64,000 nt of DNA from NCBI RefSeq assembly GCF_008727925.1, contig NZ_VTWT01000004.1, positions 340,235 to 404,234 on the forward strand, written 5' to 3'. The translations under genes were made by a program, and so were the position numbers. Source of the DNA: Adhaeribacter soli. GTDB lineage: Bacteria; Bacteroidota; Bacteroidia; Cytophagales; Hymenobacteraceae. Below the pieces are notes generated by a model. It was not told the origin of the DNA. It saw nothing but the letters and a program-made list of their open reading frames with translations, and did no database searches. Within the stretch, counting starts at the first letter, position 1; the number at the start of each line of letters is the position of its first letter. Below, in pieces: positions 62,053 through 64,000 of this stretch.

Positions 62053-62424
62053 ATGAATTTACCTCGTAAAAGAGGTATGGAATTGACAGATAAACAGTGG
62101 GAAAAGGTAAAGGATTTGATACCTATCCCGCAGGTAAGAGCAGTTGGAAAAGGTCGCCCTTGGCGCGATACCCGGCCTGTTTTGGAAGGGATCTTGTGGA
62201 TACTCAGAACAGGCGCTCCCTGGAAGGACTTGCCGGAACGGTTTCCACCTTACCAGACCTGTCACCGCAGGTTTCAGCAGTGGCAGAAAGCAGGCGTATT
62301 ACAGCAGATAATTGCCGGTTTAGCCAAAGACCTGCACGAGAGAGGCGATGTAGACTTAAGTGAATGTTTTATAGACGGCACTTTCTGCATGGCTAAAAAA
62401 GGGGGCTCTTGTTGGAAAGACTAA
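62053..62424 (+). CDS. IS5-family transposase, N-terminal frame
   Basis: The 123-residue product has the DUF4096-type N-terminal domain ([36 protein letters not shown]) and the first catalytic Asp in FIDGTF. It ends shortly after the AKKGG motif at an A6G5 run (62395-62405), where relatives continue as ...GxxVGKTKRGKGTK. Removing one G, or a +1 shift at this run, would join it to the next frame. It is either a degraded start of a transposase or the first part of a frameshift-expressed one. Confidence 0.85.
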   Translation: MNLPRKRGMELTDKQWEKVKDLIPIPQVRAVGKGRPWRDTRPVLEGILWILRTGAPWKDLPERFPPYQTCHRRFQQWQKAGVLQQIIAGLAKDLHERGDVDLSECFIDGTFCMAKKGGSCWKD

Positions 62425-62446
62425 GAAAGGTAAAGGCACCAAGATC

Positions 62447-62854
62447 ATGGCAATCACAGACGCTAGTGGTCTTGTTTTATCTGTCTCAATCCACTCCGCC
62501 TCGCCTCACGAAGTAGGGCTGGTAGAGAAAGTGCTGGATGAGCGCTTTGTTGAACAACTGCCAGAGAAACTCATTGGCGACAAAGCCTATGATTCAGACC
62601 CGCTGGATGAGAAACTAAAAGAAAAAGGAATTGAGTTGATTGCTCCGCATAGAAGCAACCGCAAAAGCAAGAAAACCCAGGATGGAAGAAAGCTCAGAAG
62701 ATATAAAAGAAGATGGAAGATCGAACGATTCTTTGCCTGGCTATTTAACTATCGCAGAACCGTAGTCAGGTATGAATACAAGGAAAACAACTTCCTGGCA
62801 TTTGTCCTTTTGGCTTCCATAATCATCCTTTTAAAAGCATTCTTCCATTTATGA
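62447..62854 (+). CDS. IS5-family transposase, C-terminal frame
   Basis: The frame holds the rest of the DDE domain: the second Asp in [12 protein letters not shown] and the catalytic Glu in [16 protein letters not shown]. It lies +1 relative to the first frame. Translation in this phase is open from the A6G5 run and reads [20 protein letters not shown], which matches what follows in intact relatives. The ATG at 62447 is thus probably internal. All three catalytic residues are present across the two frames, so the transposase could be active if the frames are joined by slippage. Confidence 0.85.
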   Translation: MAITDASGLVLSVSIHSASPHEVGLVEKVLDERFVEQLPEKLIGDKAYDSDPLDEKLKEKGIELIAPHRSNRKSKKTQDGRKLRRYKRRWKIERFFAWLFNYRRTVVRYEYKENNFLAFVLLASIIILLKAFFHL

Positions 62855-63038
62855 GATAGCTTCTAGTAAAAACGTTAAATCTGGCTTAGGTGCTCAGAGT
62901 CAACGAGGTCCTTCGCTGTCGCTCAGGATGACAGGTGTATTTTTTAGTTTGCTTTTGGAATAACTGCTTCTGCTTTTACATGCTAATTATTAGTTAAATA
63001 TGAAAACTTAGCTGATAAATGAAACTTCATTGTGCCTA

Positions 63039-63080
63039 TTCATTGCCGTCTGCTTTAGCTGACGGTTCCATGGCAATGAA
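63039..63080. repeat. GTCTGCTTTAGCTGAC palindrome, copy 1
   Basis: TTCATTGCC and GGCAATGAA form outer arms around CCGTCTGCTTTAGCTGACGG, which is itself nearly palindromic. A related, longer palindrome lies at 63945-64000. The two copies bracket the HAD gene. Confidence 0.65.
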
Positions 63081-63156
63081 GGCTGTAGATAAATACATTT
63101 AAGGAGCAGCTTTTCGACATACAACTATTGCGATTTTAGTTTCTACGTCTTTTTAC

Positions 63157-63843
63157 TTAAAGCAGCACCGGTAAAATCTCTTTCAAACTGGCGCATTCCT
63201 TAAAATCCGGATGTTCGATATTGCTTTCTACCATTTCGTGCACCCAGGTGGTATGGAACGGCACATGAATGGCTTTGCCGCCAATATTAAGCACCGGCAG
63301 AATATCCGACTTCAGCGAATTGCCAATCATCAGGAATTCCTCCGGTTGGATATCGAGATGTCTGATCAGTTTCAGGTAGTCGCTTTCTTTTTTATCGGAC
63401 ATGATCTCGATGTGGTGAAAGTGCTGCTCCAGACCCGATTTTTTTAGTTTCCGTTCTTGGTCGAGCAGGTCGCCTTTGGTTGCCATTACCAGCCGGTACT
63501 TTCCTTTCAGGGCCGATACCACTTCTTCTACGCCTTCCAGCAATTCCACCGGTTTTTCCAGCATTTCTTTACCCAATGCAATTATCTTCTCTATCGCCGT
63601 CAGGTCAATGGTTTTGTCGGTAACGGTCAGGGCGGTTTCGATCATGGAAAGCATAAAGCCCTTTATTCCATAACCATAAAGGGGCATGTTGGCAATTTCT
63701 ATTTTCAGCAACTCCCTTAAAGTGGCATGTTCGGGCAGGTACGCTTCCAGCATCCGGCAAAAATCAAGCTCGGTTTCCCGGAAGAAAGGTTCATTTACCC
63801 AAAGGGTATCATCTGCATCGAAGGCAATAACTTTTATGTTCAT
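63157..63843 (-). CDS. HAD-superfamily hydrolase (phosphatase)
   Basis: The 228-residue protein has the HAD nucleophile motif FDADDTLW (Asp9, Asp11), a helical cap, MATKG as motif II, Lys in SDKKESDY and the acidic motif MIGNSLKSDI. It resembles predicted sugar- or nucleotide-phosphatases of the YjjG/phosphoglycolate-phosphatase type. The substrate cannot be assigned. It is a single gene on the minus strand, with palindromic repeats on both sides and no operon partners. Confidence 0.85.
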   Translation of the reverse strand: MNIKVIAFDADDTLWVNEPFFRETELDFCRMLEAYLPEHATLRELLKIEIANMPLYGYGIKGFMLSMIETALTVTDKTIDLTAIEKIIALGKEMLEKPVELLEGVEEVVSALKGKYRLVMATKGDLLDQERKLKKSGLEQHFHHIEIMSDKKESDYLKLIRHLDIQPEEFLMIGNSLKSDILPVLNIGGKAIHVPFHTTWVHEMVESNIEHPDFKECASLKEILPVLL

Positions 63844-63944
63844 GCGGGTGGTTTAAGACTGCTTTGTTTTGAAGCAGGTTCAGGAGGCCAAATGTAGAAA
63901 GAAGTTGAATTTCCTGCTAGTAAATCTGAAACGCCAGTATCTTA

Positions 63945-64000
63945 TTCATGGCCGTCTGCTTTAGCTGACGGATCCGTCAGCTAAAGCAGACGGCCATGAA
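63945..64000. repeat. Perfect 56-bp palindrome at the window edge
   Basis: Two inverted copies of TTCATGGCCGTCTGCTTTAG-CTGACGGA meet without a loop at GGATCC (centre 63972/63973), giving 28-bp perfect arms. The right side is cut by the window edge, so the palindrome may be longer. Confidence 0.8.

Larger units (their letters stand above)
62039..62862 (+). mobile_element. IS5-family insertion sequence (824 bp)
   Basis: Perfect 17-bp terminal inverted repeats AAGCTATCTCATAAATG (62039-62055 and 62846-62862) are flanked by CTAG on both sides (62035-62038 and 62863-62866). CTAG is a typical target for the IS427 group of IS5. The element encodes a DDE transposase in two overlapping-phase frames. 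The start codon of the first frame is the last three bases of the left repeat. Confidence 0.92.
61998..62933. repeat. TGTCAT-ended palindromic element, interrupted by the IS
   Basis: The left end TGTCATGTTGAGCGATAGCG and the reverse complement of the right end TGTCATCCTGAGCGACAGCG are clear inverted repeats. The IS at 62039-62862 lies between them with duplicated CTAG, so the original element was about 108 bp. Confidence 0.65.

Noticed and set aside
61866..62933. Composite transposon carrying the DUF2382 genes
   Set aside because: Only one intact IS and one solitary relic end are present, both on the same side, so there is no second bounding IS.

Overview
The window looks like chromosome from a member of the Bacteroidota, most likely the Cytophagales and perhaps close to Hymenobacteraceae. 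Three large secreted proteins carry type IX secretion (T9SS) C-terminal sorting domains, one of them has SprB repeats, and several promoters fit the Bacteroidota pattern TTTG / TAnnTTTG. Placement below phylum is a guess. I see no rRNA, tRNA, CRISPR array or prophage. Many intergenic spaces are filled with short palindromic or MITE-like repeats.

Layout. 0-8.3 kb: the end of phoU, rlmH, an M3 metallopeptidase, and a translationally coupled DUF2339/DUF3999 membrane pair. 8.6-20.9 kb: an accessory island with a sulfotransferase, an Asp/Asn beta-hydroxylase, two tandem phage-tail-collar-like proteins, a signal-less periplasmic-binding-fold protein and a 2359-residue SprB-repeat T9SS protein. 21-33.4 kb: an MDR reductase, a T9SS metalloprotease, a LOG-family hydrolase, a beta-phosphoglucomutase plus GH65 phosphorylase pair, a BNR-repeat T9SS protein and a small protein. 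33.7-46.4 kb: a YceI lipoprotein, then a polysaccharide region. That region holds a GT2, a tight seven-gene operon (GT4, coiled-coil protein, DXD transferase, two GT4-GT2 fusions, ABC permease and ATPase) and an O-antigen-ligase-like protein on the other strand. 46.8-58.4 kb: a DEAD-box helicase and small proteins, then a GbsR/MarR-type regulator with a TolC/MFP/RND efflux operon, a TetR regulator and an NDH-2-like dehydrogenase. 58.5-64 kb: three DUF2382 (YsnF/AvaK) stress-type proteins, an IS5-family insertion with a split transposase, and a HAD hydrolase.

The best-supported new observation is a 26-bp inverted-repeat operator (NTTNGTTCT-N8-AGAACTNNN). It occurs with identical spacing in front of three neighbouring units: an acyl-carrier-like gene that lacks the carrier serine, the GbsR/MarR gene and the tolC efflux operon. 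This suggests one local, autoregulated regulon. The least understood system is the tail-collar island, where two protein-modifying-type enzymes sit beside two near-identical collar proteins. Two 161-bp palindromic elements bracket the collar genes and the giant surface protein. Other notable points are an IS inserted inside a palindromic repeat, paired REP-like palindromes, and coiled-coil segments in three proteins of the polysaccharide operon.
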